Source of the DNA: Gemmatimonadota bacterium
GTDB lineage: Bacteria; JAAXHH01
Assembly (NCBI GenBank): GCA_026706345.1
Contig: JAPOYX010000059.1
Span: 1-61,655, forward strand
DNA length: 61,655 nucleotides
Direction: 5' to 3'
This document shows, one piece after another, positions 26,413 through 35,237 of this stretch; position 1 is the stretch's first letter, and every line of letters starts with the position of its first letter. The notes under the pieces were generated by a model. It saw only the letters and a program-made list of their open reading frames with translations, did not search any database and was not told the DNA's origin. A program made the translations under genes and the position numbers.

Positions 26413-26925
26413 CTACGAGATCAGCCCCGGGATCTTTCGTATGACGATTCTCGATTCCTCGGGACTGAGTTCCACCACGATGTCCCGGACCGCCGGAATC
26501 ATCGCCTCGCCCGCCGGCGTATCCACGACGAACACGTCGTTCGCCGGCATGGACATCACTTCCCTGACGACTCCGATCTCCTCACCCTCATCGGAAACGA
26601 CCGCGCAGCCCTCGAGTTCAAACACATAGTACGCGTCCTCGGGCAACGGGGCGACGGCCTCTTCGGGCACCTGGATGTACGCGCTGCGAAGCCGCTCCGC
26701 GTTTTCCGCCGAATCGACCCCGAGGAACTTCATCAACCAGCTGTTCCCGTCCTGCCTGCAGCGCTCGATTTCGAGCGACTCCCGGCGGCCGTCCCTGAGT
26801 TCCACGCCGATCCGGTCCAGATCCTCGAACCGGCCCGGGGCGTCCGACAACCCTTCCACGCGGACGTAGCCCTTGAGGCCGTGGGGTTTGCGGATGAATC
26901 CGATATTGATCCAGTCTGCGCTCAC
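26413..26925 (-). CDS. rimM: Ribosome maturation factor RimM
   Basis: The 170-residue 30S assembly factor binds S19 during 16S head-domain maturation. The N-terminal barrel begins INIGFIRKPHGLKGYVRVEGLSD, and the C-terminal PRC-barrel holds YYVFELEGCAVVSDEGEEIGVVREVM and PANDVFVVDTPAGEAMIPAV. The start codon is GTG at 26925. It lies between rpsP and trmD as in most bacteria. Confidence 0.97.
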   Translation of the reverse strand: MSADWINIGFIRKPHGLKGYVRVEGLSDAPGRFEDLDRIGVELRDGRRESLEIERCRQDGNSWLMKFLGVDSAENAERLRSAYIQVPEEAVAPLPEDAYYVFELEGCAVVSDEGEEIGVVREVMSMPANDVFVVDTPAGEAMIPAVRDIVVELSPEESRIVIRKIPGLIS

Positions 26926-26967
26926 TTACGCCCCGCCCCGGCGCACCGGCGGCCGATCCGCTTCCGG

Positions 26968-27252
26968 TCACTCGGCCGCGTCGGCCTCCGCCTGCTCTCC
27001 GCCGCGCCACTTCTGAATCGCGCCGCTCTTCACCAGAAGCGACCGCACCGTGTCGCTCGGCCGGGCGCCGCGGTTGAGCCAGTCGACGGCCTTGTCCACG
27101 TCCATCTCCAGCTGTTCCGGCGATATGGGGTTGTAGTAGCCCAGGCTTTCGATATACTTCCCGCCCAGGCGGGCCCTGTCATCCGTTACGACGATACGGT
27201 AAAAAGGTCTTTTCTTGGCTCCCGTGCGGCGAAGCCGAATGGCCACTGCCAT
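26968..27252 (-). CDS. rpsP: 30S ribosomal protein S16
   Basis: This 94-residue protein starts MAVAIRLRRTGAKKRPFYRIVVTDDRARLGG, the unmistakable S16 N-terminus, with GYYNPISPEQLEMDVDKAVDWLNRGARPSDTV following in the usual place. Its C-terminus is slightly extended and acidic (EQAEADAAE). It lies 15 bp downstream of ffh and upstream of rimM; the KH-domain gene often found between rpsP and rimM is absent. Confidence 0.98.
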   Translation of the reverse strand: MAVAIRLRRTGAKKRPFYRIVVTDDRARLGGKYIESLGYYNPISPEQLEMDVDKAVDWLNRGARPSDTVRSLLVKSGAIQKWRGGEQAEADAAE

Positions 27253-27267
27253 GTTTCGCTCCTTTAG

Positions 27268-28602
27268 CTACCTGAACGGCAACATCTTATGACCGAGTTG
27301 CTCGAGGGCGCCCGGCCGGTTCAACTGTTTCATCATCTTCTGCATCATGTTGTATTGTTTCAGTAATTGATTCACCTCCTGCACGCTCGTTCCGCTTCCC
27401 CGCGCGATACGCCGTCGCCTGCTGCCGTTGATCACCACGGGGCGCGCCCTTTCCTGCCTGGTCATGGAACTCAGAATGGCGTCCATTCGCACGAGCGCTT
27501 TCTCATCCATATCCATGCCTTTCAACGCCTTCTTGTTGACGCCGGGCATCATCTCGACCAGCTCCTGTATGGAACCCATTTTCCCCAGTTGCTGGAGCTG
27601 CGACCGGAAATCTTCGAGGTCGAAGGTCTGCTTGCGCAGCTTCGCTTCCAGCTTGCGGGCTTCCTCCACCTCTATGGCGGCCTGCGCGCGTTCGACCAGC
27701 GACACCACGTCGCCCATCCCCAGGATCCGGGACGCCATCCGTTCGGGATGGAACACTTCCAGGGCGTCCAGCTTCTCGCCGACCCCCATGAACTTGATGG
27801 GCTTGCGGGTGATCTGCCGTATGGACAGCGCCGCGCCGCCCCGGGCGTCCCCGTCCATTTTCGTCAGGATGCAGCCGTCGATGTCGAGGCGCCGGTCAAA
27901 GGCTTCCGCCACGTTGACCGCGTCCTGGCCCGTCATCCCGTCCACGACCAGGAGGATTTCGTGGGGATGGACCGTCCCGCGAATGCCGCACAATTCGTCC
28001 ATCATCTCTTCGTCGACGTGCAGACGGCCCGCCGTATCCAGGATGACCACGTCGCAGTCCTCCCGCCTGGCCCGGTCCACGGCAATCCGGCAGATCGCCT
28101 CGGGAGACCGGCCGTCCCCGAGGGATACGACCGGCACGCCCAGCTGCTCGCCCAGCACCTGCAGCTGTTTTATCGCCGCGGGCCGGTAGACGTCGGCCGC
28201 GGCCAGCAGGGGACGGCGGCCCGCCTGGATGAAGTGATGGGCCAGCTTGCCCGTGGCCGTCGTCTTTCCGGATCCCTGCAGACCGGCCATCATGACAATG
28301 GTCGGGGGCGTTTCCGCAAAGGCGATCCCCACGGCTTCCTCGCCCATCAGGGATACCAGTTCCTGGTGGACGACCCCCACCATCTGCTGTCCCGGGGACA
28401 GGTTCCTCAAAACGCCCTGCCCCAGCGCCTTCTCCTTGACCGTGTCGATGAAGGCGCGGGCCACCTTGAAATTCACATCGGCCTCCAGCAGGGCGCGGCG
28501 CACCTGCCGGAGACTGTCGTCGATGTTCTTTTCCGTCAGCTTGCCCTGGCCGCGGAGTTTTCTGACGATCCCCTCCATGCGGCCGGAAAGTTCTTCAAAC
28601 AC
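27268..28602 (-). CDS. ffh: Signal recognition particle protein Ffh
   Basis: Ffh binds 4.5S RNA and signal peptides for cotranslational targeting. The reading frame is open to 28809, but GTG at 28602 with GGAG 6-9 nt upstream gives 444 residues, the normal Ffh length, and a normal MFEELSGRMEGIVRKL-type start. The NG GTPase domain shows GLQGSGKTTATGKLA (P-loop), VILDTAGRLHVDEEM and TKMDGDARGG. The M domain has GSRRRRIARGSGTSVQEVNQLL and a Met-rich end, YNMMQKMMKQL. The upstream open stretch is a 36-bp duplication. Confidence 0.96.
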   Translation of the reverse strand: MFEELSGRMEGIVRKLRGQGKLTEKNIDDSLRQVRRALLEADVNFKVARAFIDTVKEKALGQGVLRNLSPGQQMVGVVHQELVSLMGEEAVGIAFAETPPTIVMMAGLQGSGKTTATGKLAHHFIQAGRRPLLAAADVYRPAAIKQLQVLGEQLGVPVVSLGDGRSPEAICRIAVDRARREDCDVVILDTAGRLHVDEEMMDELCGIRGTVHPHEILLVVDGMTGQDAVNVAEAFDRRLDIDGCILTKMDGDARGGAALSIRQITRKPIKFMGVGEKLDALEVFHPERMASRILGMGDVVSLVERAQAAIEVEEARKLEAKLRKQTFDLEDFRSQLQQLGKMGSIQELVEMMPGVNKKALKGMDMDEKALVRMDAILSSMTRQERARPVVINGSRRRRIARGSGTSVQEVNQLLKQYNMMQKMMKQLNRPGALEQLGHKMLPFR

Positions 28603-28610
28603 GGTTTTCT

Positions 28611-28682
28611 CCGATGCGGTCAGCCGTCTCTTCTCAGCCTCGCCGCCCGATGCGGTCAGCCGTCTCTTCTCAGCCTCGCCGC
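28611..28682. repeat. 36-bp exact tandem duplication between rsmB and ffh
   Basis: Positions 28611-28646 and 28647-28682 are identical. In the minus direction one copy carries the last rsmB codons and its TGA; the second copy is added after the stop, before the ffh ribosome site. The length keeps all flanking signals intact. Confidence 0.97.
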
Positions 28683-30033
28683 GAAACTCCCGTCGACGCC
28701 GTGGGTGGAAGGCAGCGTGGCGATTCTGCCCGCGCCGTCCAGTACCCCGGCCAGGTCTCCGGGCCAGTCTCCGGGTTTCTCCAAACGGAACCCGGGATGT
28801 CTGGCGCAAAACGCGGCCACGACCTCTTCATTCTCTTCCGGCTCAATGGTGCAGGTGCTGTACACCAATACGCCGCCCGGCTTCACCAGCCCGGCGCCGC
28901 TTTCCAGCAGCGCCAGTTGTTCGTTGCGGAGCCGGCCTATGTCCTCGGCTTTTCGCCGCCATCTCAGATCGGGCCGGCGCGCGAGCGTGCCGAGTCCGGA
29001 ACAAGGGGCGTCCACCAGGACGCGGTCGGCCGCCAGATTCACCCCGGGCGACCGGCCATCCATGCCGACAAGACGCACCTGCCCCAACCCCATTCGCCGC
29101 CGGTTTTCCTCCACCCGGCGGAGTCGATGCGGTGACGTATCGCAGGCGATTACCCTGCCGCCCGCGCCGACAATTTGCGCAATATATGTTGTTTTTCCCC
29201 CCGGAGCGCAACATAAATCGACAATGGTCTCGTCCGGTTTCGGGTCGAGAAGGCGCACCGCGAGGCCCCCGCTTTCGTCCTGTACCTGGAACAAACCCGC
29301 TTCGTGGGCAGGCAGGCGGCGGAGGTCGCCCGCGTGCCGGATCGACAGGTAATCGCCGAGCCAGCGGCCCGGTTCCACGTGGATCCCGTGCCGTTCCAAT
29401 GTCCCGGCGAGATCCCCCGTGCCGTTCCAATGTCCCGGCGAGATCCCGTGGCGTGGACCGCAAAGTGTTGACCCGGATGATAATAGGGGGCGTCCGGTTC
29501 CCCGCCCTCATGAGGGCGGCGGCGGCCTCCACGCCGTACCGCGCGACCCATCGCTTCGCCAACCACGCCGGATAGGAATGCGCGACGCCGAGTTCCGTGA
29601 CGGGGTCTTCCCCGCATACCGGCCGCTCCAGCCGGTCCCGCTTTCGAAGGGCCGTCCTGAGGATGGCGTTGGTCAGACGGACGGTGCCCTCGTGTCCGTA
29701 CCGCCTGGCCAGCTGGACCGACTCATGGGTGGCGACCGCGTCGGGGATCCGGTCCATCATCATCAACTGATACAGGCCCATGCGCAGGATATGGCGAATC
29801 CAGGCCGTCAACGAGTCCGGGTTTCCGCGCATCAGTTGACCGAGCATCCAGTCCAGGCGCCGCCGCCAGCGGATCGCGCCGTACACCAACTCGGTCGCCA
29901 GGGCCCTGTCCCGGTCGCTGCACGCGTACCGCCGGAAGAGGGCGTCGAGGGCCTCCCGCGGCAGGACGTCCCCGGTCTCCGCGCGATACAGCGCCTTCAG
30001 GGCGATCTCGCGTGCGCCGGGCGGGCCCGCCAT
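28656..30033 (-). pseudogene. rsmB: 16S rRNA m5C967 methyltransferase, frameshifted by a 31-bp tandem duplication
   Basis: RsmB methylates C967 of 16S rRNA. The N-terminal NusB-like domain and linker read normally from the ATG at 30033 (MAGPPGAREIALKALYRAETG, later RVNTLRSTPRDLAGTLERHGG). The frame then leaves the family sequence. The catalytic half is intact in another frame: HGIHVEPGRWLGDYLSIRHAGD, then DLCCAPGGKTTYIAQI (SAM motif), VDAPCSGLGTLARRPD with the catalytic Cys, and YSTCTIEPEENEEVV with the second Cys. Deleting one copy of the 31-bp repeat at 29385-29446 joins LAGTLERHGIHVEP precisely. The ATG overlaps the fmt stop (TGATG). As sequenced, no full-length enzyme can be made without recoding. 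Confidence 0.9.
29385..29446. repeat. 31-bp exact tandem duplication inside rsmB
   Basis: 29385-29415 and 29416-29446 are identical (plus-strand start CCCGTGCCGTTCCAATG). The length, 31, shifts the rsmB frame by +1 and splits the gene into an N-terminal and a catalytic-half frame. Confidence 0.97.
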
Positions 30034-30989
30034 CAACCAGACTCCGCATCCGGCGCGCCGAACCGGTCCCCGACCGCGGGACGGTATCCCCGCAGGAATT
30101 CCGCTCCATCGATCCGGCTTCGCCCCTCGGGCTGTACCCTGACCAGTTCCAGGCCGCCGTCGCCGGTCTGAACGGTGACGCCCCGGCGTTCGTCGGCGTA
30201 GACGATCCCGCCCGGTTCACCTCCGCCGTCCTCCCCAAGGCACACGGTACGGCTCGTTATGACGCGGAGATTCTTCCCCCGCCAGGTGGTGAAGGCCATG
30301 GGAACCGGGTTCAGGCCCCGCACCCTGTTGTGTATGGCACGGGCCGGCAGCCTCCAGTCTATGCGGCCGTCCTCCCGGGCAATCCTGGGCGCCGGCGTCG
30401 CGTCGCCCGTCTGGGGCCGCGGCCTGATGCCGTCGGCCGCCAGCAGGTCCAGCGTACGCAGGAGCAGGGCCGCGCCGATACGGGACAGGCGATCGTGCAG
30501 TTCGCCGGCGGTTTCTTCCGGTCCGATCGGCACGGTCTCCTGGCAGAGGATGTCCCCCGCGTCCACCTGCCTTTCCACCAGGAACGTGGTAACGCCCGTT
30601 TCCTCGTCCCCGCTCATCACCGCCCACTGGATGGGCGCCGCGCCGCGGTACCTGGGAAGCAGGGAAGGATGGAGGTTTACCGAGCCTCTCGGAGGGATAT
30701 CCAGCAGTCCGGAGGGCAGGATGCGGAAGGCCACGACCACAAAAAGATCGGCCTCCAGGGCCCGCAGGGCGTGCAGGAAGCCCGGATCGCGCAGCCTGTC
30801 CGGCTGCCAGAGGGGAATGCCGTGCCGCAGGGCCGCATCCTTCACCGGCGATGAAACGGTCTTCAACCCGCGGCCCTTCGGCCGGTCGGGCGCGGTGACG
30901 ATACCGGCCACCTCGTGTTCCGCCCGACCGATCAACGCTTCCAGGCACGGCACGGCGAAATCGGGCGTACCCATGTAGACCACGCGCAT
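30033..30989 (-). CDS. fmt: Methionyl-tRNA formyltransferase
   Basis: Fmt formylates initiator Met-tRNA with 10-formyl-THF. The 318-residue enzyme starts MRVVYMGTPDFAVPCLEAL. The folate/catalytic motif is SVNLHPSLLPRYRGAAPIQWA, and DAGDILCQETVPIG follows. The C-terminal anticodon-side domain begins near ARAIHNRVRGLNPVPMAF. The gene is 1 bp downstream of def, forming the usual def-fmt-rsmB unit. Confidence 0.97.
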   Translation of the reverse strand: MRVVYMGTPDFAVPCLEALIGRAEHEVAGIVTAPDRPKGRGLKTVSSPVKDAALRHGIPLWQPDRLRDPGFLHALRALEADLFVVVAFRILPSGLLDIPPRGSVNLHPSLLPRYRGAAPIQWAVMSGDEETGVTTFLVERQVDAGDILCQETVPIGPEETAGELHDRLSRIGAALLLRTLDLLAADGIRPRPQTGDATPAPRIAREDGRIDWRLPARAIHNRVRGLNPVPMAFTTWRGKNLRVITSRTVCLGEDGGGEPGGIVYADERRGVTVQTGDGGLELVRVQPEGRSRIDGAEFLRGYRPAVGDRFGAPDAESG

Positions 30990-30990
30990 G

Positions 30991-31545
30991 TCAGACCGCC
31001 TGGCCGCTCTCCTTCAGTTTCCGCAGTTTGCCGCGGATGAACTGTTGGCGGAGCTTGCCGATGTGATCGATGAAAAGAACGCCTTCGAGGTGGTCGTATT
31101 CGTGGACCAGGACCCGGGCCAGCAGTCCGCTGCCCTCGATCTCCAGGGGGCGTCCGTCCAAGTCCGCCGCCTCGACGCGCACGACCTCGGGCCGGGTTAC
31201 CTTCTCGTACAGTTCCGGGATACTCAGGCACCCTTCGTCGGCCGTCTGCGCGCCTTCCCGCTTGACGACACGCGGATTCACCAGCACCAGGTGGTCCGGG
31301 TCTCCCTCCAGAGACGGCCCCCCGCGGTCCCGGAAGAGCCCGGGACCGATGGCCCCGAGATTGACGACGTACATGCGGACGGTCTCGCCGACCTGCGGAG
31401 CGGCCAGCCCGATGCCCTCCGCTTCGATCATGGTGTCGATCATGTCCTCCGCGAGACGGCGAAGTGCCGCGGTCGTCTCCTCCACCGGGCGCGCTTTCTC
31501 CCGGAGGATCGGGTCGCCGTATATGCGTATGGGCCTGACCGCCAT
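30991..31545 (-). CDS. def: Peptide deformylase
   Basis: The 184-residue metallohydrolase removes the N-formyl group from nascent proteins. All three family motifs are present: GIGLAAPQVG, EGCLSIPEL with the metal Cys, and HEYDHLEGVLFID with the metal His pair and catalytic Glu/Asp variation (HEYDH where many have HExDH). It is 9 bp downstream of yajC and 1 bp upstream of fmt. Confidence 0.97.
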   Translation of the reverse strand: MAVRPIRIYGDPILREKARPVEETTAALRRLAEDMIDTMIEAEGIGLAAPQVGETVRMYVVNLGAIGPGLFRDRGGPSLEGDPDHLVLVNPRVVKREGAQTADEGCLSIPELYEKVTRPEVVRVEAADLDGRPLEIEGSGLLARVLVHEYDHLEGVLFIDHIGKLRQQFIRGKLRKLKESGQAV

Positions 31546-31554
31546 GACTGCTTC

Positions 31555-31890
31555 CTATTCTTCTTTGTTTCCCTTCTTGCTGCTGATCAGCCGGGATATG
31601 GCGCTCCGTTGCAGATCGATCCGGACGTCATCGGCGATGCGCACCGTGACCACGTCCGCCTTCAGGCCGGTAACGACACCGATGATCCCGCCCTGCGTCA
31701 CCACCTTGTCCCCGTTCTGCAGGGCGTCCAGCATGGCCTGGTGTTCCCGCTGTCTCTTCTGCTGGGGCCGGATCAGCAACAGGTAGATGATCGCGAACAT
31801 CAACAGGATGGGGATCATGGAGATCAGGAAACCCGGTCCGGAAGCGTCTCCGCCGCCGCCGGGACCCATGGCAAAGGCATCTTGAATCAC
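31555..31890 (-). CDS. yajC: Preprotein translocase subunit YajC
   Basis: YajC is a small inner-membrane partner of SecDF-SecYEG. The 111-residue protein has a Gly-rich N-terminus, one membrane segment (about 23-40, FLISMIPILLMFAIIYLLLI), then the signature RPQQKRQREHQAMLDALQNGDKVVTQGGIIG. The GTG start at 31890 overlaps the tgt stop (GTGA). No secD or secF follows, unlike many genomes; def is next. Confidence 0.96.
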   Translation of the reverse strand: MIQDAFAMGPGGGGDASGPGFLISMIPILLMFAIIYLLLIRPQQKRQREHQAMLDALQNGDKVVTQGGIIGVVTGLKADVVTVRIADDVRIDLQRSAISRLISSKKGNKEE

Positions 31891-33044
31891 TGGGGATACT
31901 CCTTTCTTTCCGTCTCACTGCGATACACGGTCAAAAACGACCTGCTCCACGCGCCGAAACGGCCTTCCAGGATGGCTCTTCCCATCTCGGAGACCAGGCC
32001 GACATAGAAGTGGATGTTGTGGAGGGTCCCCATTCTCGGACCCAGTATTTCTCCCGCGCGGTAAAGGTGCCGGACGTACGACCGGCTGAAAGTCCGGCAG
32101 GCATAACAGGAACAGGATGCATCGATCGGTCCGGCGTCGGCCCTGAAGCGGGCGTTGTAGATATTGATGCGGCCGGAGCGGGTGTACAGCGCGCCGTTCC
32201 GGCCCTCGCGGGTGGGAATGACGCAGTCGAACATGTCGATGCCCCGTCCCACGGCGTCGACGAGGTCTTCCGGCGTCCCCGCGCCCATCAGGTAACGGGG
32301 CCGGTCTTCCGGCAGGTGCTCGACGGTGGCGTCGATCAGGTCCGCCATGGCCGGCTTCGGCTCCCCGATCGACATCCCTCCGATGGCATAGGCGTCGAAT
32401 CCCCGGTCCACCAGCGACCGCGCGCAGTCGACCCGGAGGTCTTCGTACACGCTTCCCTGCACGATGCCGAACAGCGCCTGGGGATGCGCTCTTTCTCCCT
32501 CCAGTTCGTCGAAACGCTTCCGGGACCGATCGGCCCATCGCAGCGTCAGGGCGGCGGAATCCTTCGCGTAACCGTAGTCGCAGGGATAGGACGGACACTC
32601 GTCGAGGGGCGCGATGATATCGGCGCCGAGCGCCGTCTCGATCTCCATGACGGACTCCGGCGTGAACAGGTGCCGAGAGCCGTCGATGTGCGACTGAAAG
32701 GTCACCCCCTCTTCCTGGATGGACTTGAGGTCCGAAAGGCTGAACACCTGGTAGCCTCCGCTGTCCGTCAACAGGGGCCGCCGCCAGTTCATGAAGCCGT
32801 GCAGCCCGCCCATCTCCCGGATCAATGCATGCCCGGGCCGGAGAAACAGGTGGTAGGTGTTGCCGAGTATGATCTGCGCGCCAGCGGCTTCGAGTTCCTC
32901 CGGCGTCAGCGTCTTCACCGTCGCCTGGGTCCCCACGGGCATGAACACCGGCGTGCGGATCTCGCCGTGGGGGGTCTTCATGCGACCGGCCCGCGCCCGG
33001 GAAGCCGGATCCGCGGCGAGCAGGTTAAAATCCAGCGACGCCAT
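31887..33044 (-). CDS. tgt: tRNA-guanine(34) transglycosylase
   Basis: Tgt exchanges G34 for preQ1 in tRNAs with GUN anticodons. The 385-residue enzyme has the full barrel: TPVFMPVGTQATVKTL, LGNTYHLFLRPG, LTDSGGYQVFSL, the substrate-binding ALFGIVQGSVYEDLR, GGMSIGEP, and the nucleophile region FDCVIPTREGRNG. The zinc site is in CSCYACRTFSRSYVRHLY. It is coupled to yajC by a 4-bp overlap, as in many bacteria. It suggests queuosine is used, linking to folE and the tandem PTPS-like gene at 1463-2287. Confidence 0.97.
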   Translation of the reverse strand: MASLDFNLLAADPASRARAGRMKTPHGEIRTPVFMPVGTQATVKTLTPEELEAAGAQIILGNTYHLFLRPGHALIREMGGLHGFMNWRRPLLTDSGGYQVFSLSDLKSIQEEGVTFQSHIDGSRHLFTPESVMEIETALGADIIAPLDECPSYPCDYGYAKDSAALTLRWADRSRKRFDELEGERAHPQALFGIVQGSVYEDLRVDCARSLVDRGFDAYAIGGMSIGEPKPAMADLIDATVEHLPEDRPRYLMGAGTPEDLVDAVGRGIDMFDCVIPTREGRNGALYTRSGRINIYNARFRADAGPIDASCSCYACRTFSRSYVRHLYRAGEILGPRMGTLHNIHFYVGLVSEMGRAILEGRFGAWSRSFLTVYRSETERKEYPQ

Positions 33045-33083
33045 ACCGGTAGACCCGTAGTCCTCCTGTCGAGTTATCCATGA

Positions 33084-33830
33084 CTATTCCAGTGATTTTA
33101 TGGGGCCCTCGCCGCGGCCGAGAATGAACTGCTGGACCAGCGGGTCGTCGCAGTTTCTGATTTCATCGGGCGTCCCCACCATGTGGATCACCCCGTCATG
33201 CAGCATGGCGATGCGGTCCGCGATCTTGTACGCGCTGATCATGTCGTGGGTCACCGCGATCGCCGTCACCGACAGCCGCTGGTTCATGTCCAGGATCAGG
33301 TCGTTGATGATGTCCGCCATGATGGGATCCAGGCCCGTGGTTGGTTCGTCGTAGAGAATGTACTCCGGATTCATGGCGATCGCCCTGGCGAGTCCCACCC
33401 TCTTGCGCATGCCGCCCGAAAGCTCCGCCGGCTTCTGTTCCTCCACGTCGGACAGGCCGACCATCTGGAGGCAGGTACGGACCCGTTCGCCGATCTCCGC
33501 TTCGGTCCGGTCGGTGTGTACCTTCAGGGCGATCCCCACGTTCTCGCCCACCGTCATGGAATCGAAGAGGGCGCCGCCCTGGAACAGGAAACCGAACCGC
33601 TTCCGGATTTCGTCCAACTCCGTTCCGTACAGCCTGGTCACGTCCCTGCCGTCCACCAGCAGCGTTCCGCCGTCCGGGTGCAGCAATCCGGTGATGTGCT
33701 TGAGCAGCACGCTCTTGCCGCATCCGCTCCGGCCGATGATGACCATGGTCTCCCCGGATTCGATGGTCAGGTTGACGTCCTTCAGCACCGATTTGCCGAA
33801 GGCCTTTCTCAGGTGGATGATTTCGATCAT
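33084..33830 (-). CDS. ABC transporter ATP-binding protein, MlaF-like, without neighbouring permease
   Basis: The 248-residue ATPase has Walker A GRSGCGKSVLLKHI, Q-loop LFQGGALFDSMTVGENV, signature ELSGGMRKRVGLARA and Walker B YILYDEPTTGLDPI. Family features (LFDSMTVGENV, GLDPIMADIIND, TPDEIRNCDDPLVQQFI) place it with MlaF/Ttg2A of the lipid-asymmetry importer. MlaE, MlaD and MlaB would normally be adjacent; here the flanks are dnaB and tgt. The partner permease must lie elsewhere if the system is complete. Confidence 0.92.
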   Translation of the reverse strand: MIEIIHLRKAFGKSVLKDVNLTIESGETMVIIGRSGCGKSVLLKHITGLLHPDGGTLLVDGRDVTRLYGTELDEIRKRFGFLFQGGALFDSMTVGENVGIALKVHTDRTEAEIGERVRTCLQMVGLSDVEEQKPAELSGGMRKRVGLARAIAMNPEYILYDEPTTGLDPIMADIINDLILDMNQRLSVTAIAVTHDMISAYKIADRIAMLHDGVIHMVGTPDEIRNCDDPLVQQFILGRGEGPIKSLE

Positions 33831-33863
33831 GTGTGGGTAACGGACGTACCGGGTGAAGAACAG

Positions 33864-35225
33864 TCAACCTGGATCTTCGTGGAACAGGTCGGGGTTTTCA
33901 AAGCGGGCGAATCGGTCCACGAAAACCAGGTTCACCGTACCTACGGGACCGTTGCGCTGCTTGCCGATGATGATTTCCGCGTGGTTCTCCTCGTGCTCCT
34001 CTCCTTCCCCGTAGCGGGCGGGCCTGTAGATGAACAGTACCACGTCGGCGTCCTGCTCGATCGCACCCGATTCCCTGAGGTCCGACAGCTGAGGCCGTCC
34101 ATCCCCTCCGCGGGTTTCTACCGCCCGGGAGAGCTGCGAGAGGGCGACGATGGGGACATTCAGTTCCTTGGCCAGGGCCTTCAGGTTCCGGGAGATGGCG
34201 GATATCTCCTGCTGCCTGTTCTCCACGTTATTCGGGCCCCGCATCAGCTGCATGTAGTCGACGGCCAGCAGACCGATGTCCTTATGCTCGGACATGAGCC
34301 TCCGCGCCCGGGAACGCATTTCGGTGACCGACAACGCCGGAGTCTCGTCGATATACACGGGGGCGGTGGCGAGGGCCCCCACCGCGATGCTCAGGTTCGA
34401 CCAGGCGTCTCCCGGAAGCCGGCCGGTCCGCATCAGGTGGGAGTCCACCCGCGCTTCGCTGCATAACATCCGCTGGGCCAGCTGGTGGCTGGTCATCTCG
34501 AGGCTGAACAGGCCGACGCCGACCTGGGCCTCCACCGCGATGTGGCGGATGATATTCAGGCAGAGCGCCGTCTTCCCCATGGCCGGCCGGGCCGCGATGA
34601 TGACCAGGTCCCCGCGTTGAAAACCGGCGGTCATTTCGTCCAGCCGGGTAAACCCCGTGGGTACCCCGGTCACGGTACTATCCTGCTCGTGGAGTTTTTC
34701 GATGTTCTCGAAGGTATCGTGCAGGATGGGATTGAGCTGGGTGAACCCGCTGCGGGCGTTACGCTGGGACAGGGAAAACACCATCTGCTCGGCCTCATCC
34801 AGCAGGTCCGCGGTGTTTTCCGACGATTCATACGCCCGGGAGGCGATCTGAGTGGTCACGTTGATCAGCTTGCGGGCCTGGGATTTTTCGAGCACGATCC
34901 GGGCGTGGTATTCCACGTTGGCCGCCGTCGAAATGCTGTCCACCAACCCGGTAAGGTAGAAGGAGCCCCCCACGGAGGCCAGTTCCTGCCGCTTTTCCAG
35001 TTCTTCGCTCAGCGTGATCAGGTCGTTAGGTTCGTTCCGGTCGTACAGGGCGATGACGGCGTTGTAGATCTTGCGGTGTGCTTCCCGGTAGAACGCCGTA
35101 TCGTCGAGGATCTCGACGACGGTCAATATGGCGTCCTGCTCCAGCAGCATGGCCCCCAGAACAGCCGCCTCCGCCTCCACGGCCTGCGGCGGAAGTCGTT
35201 CCGCCCCGTCGCTCCGGGTATTCAT
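33864..35225 (-). CDS. dnaB: Replicative DNA helicase
   Basis: DnaB is the hexameric 5'-3' replication helicase. The 453-residue protein starts with an N-terminal helical domain (PPQAVEAEAAVLGAMLLEQDAI). The RecA-type domain shows Walker A ARPAMGKTALCLN, SLEMTSHQLAQRML, LLAVDYMQLM (Walker B region), and ALSQLSRAVE followed by SDLRESGAIEQDADVVLFIYR. No intein and normal length. It is 12 bp downstream of the uracil-DNA glycosylase gene. Confidence 0.97.
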   Translation of the reverse strand: MNTRSDGAERLPPQAVEAEAAVLGAMLLEQDAILTVVEILDDTAFYREAHRKIYNAVIALYDRNEPNDLITLSEELEKRQELASVGGSFYLTGLVDSISTAANVEYHARIVLEKSQARKLINVTTQIASRAYESSENTADLLDEAEQMVFSLSQRNARSGFTQLNPILHDTFENIEKLHEQDSTVTGVPTGFTRLDEMTAGFQRGDLVIIAARPAMGKTALCLNIIRHIAVEAQVGVGLFSLEMTSHQLAQRMLCSEARVDSHLMRTGRLPGDAWSNLSIAVGALATAPVYIDETPALSVTEMRSRARRLMSEHKDIGLLAVDYMQLMRGPNNVENRQQEISAISRNLKALAKELNVPIVALSQLSRAVETRGGDGRPQLSDLRESGAIEQDADVVLFIYRPARYGEGEEHEENHAEIIIGKQRNGPVGTVNLVFVDRFARFENPDLFHEDPG

Positions 35226-35237
35226 GGGCTCTTGCTC

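Noticed and set aside
27367-29352. 661-codon plus-strand open frame over ffh and rsmB
   Set aside because: Antisense shadow; low-complexity composition and no family features.
28843-30036. 397-residue RsmB-like protein ending at 28843
   Set aside because: After the 31-bp duplication this frame no longer matches the family; the true C-terminal half is in the other frame to 28656.
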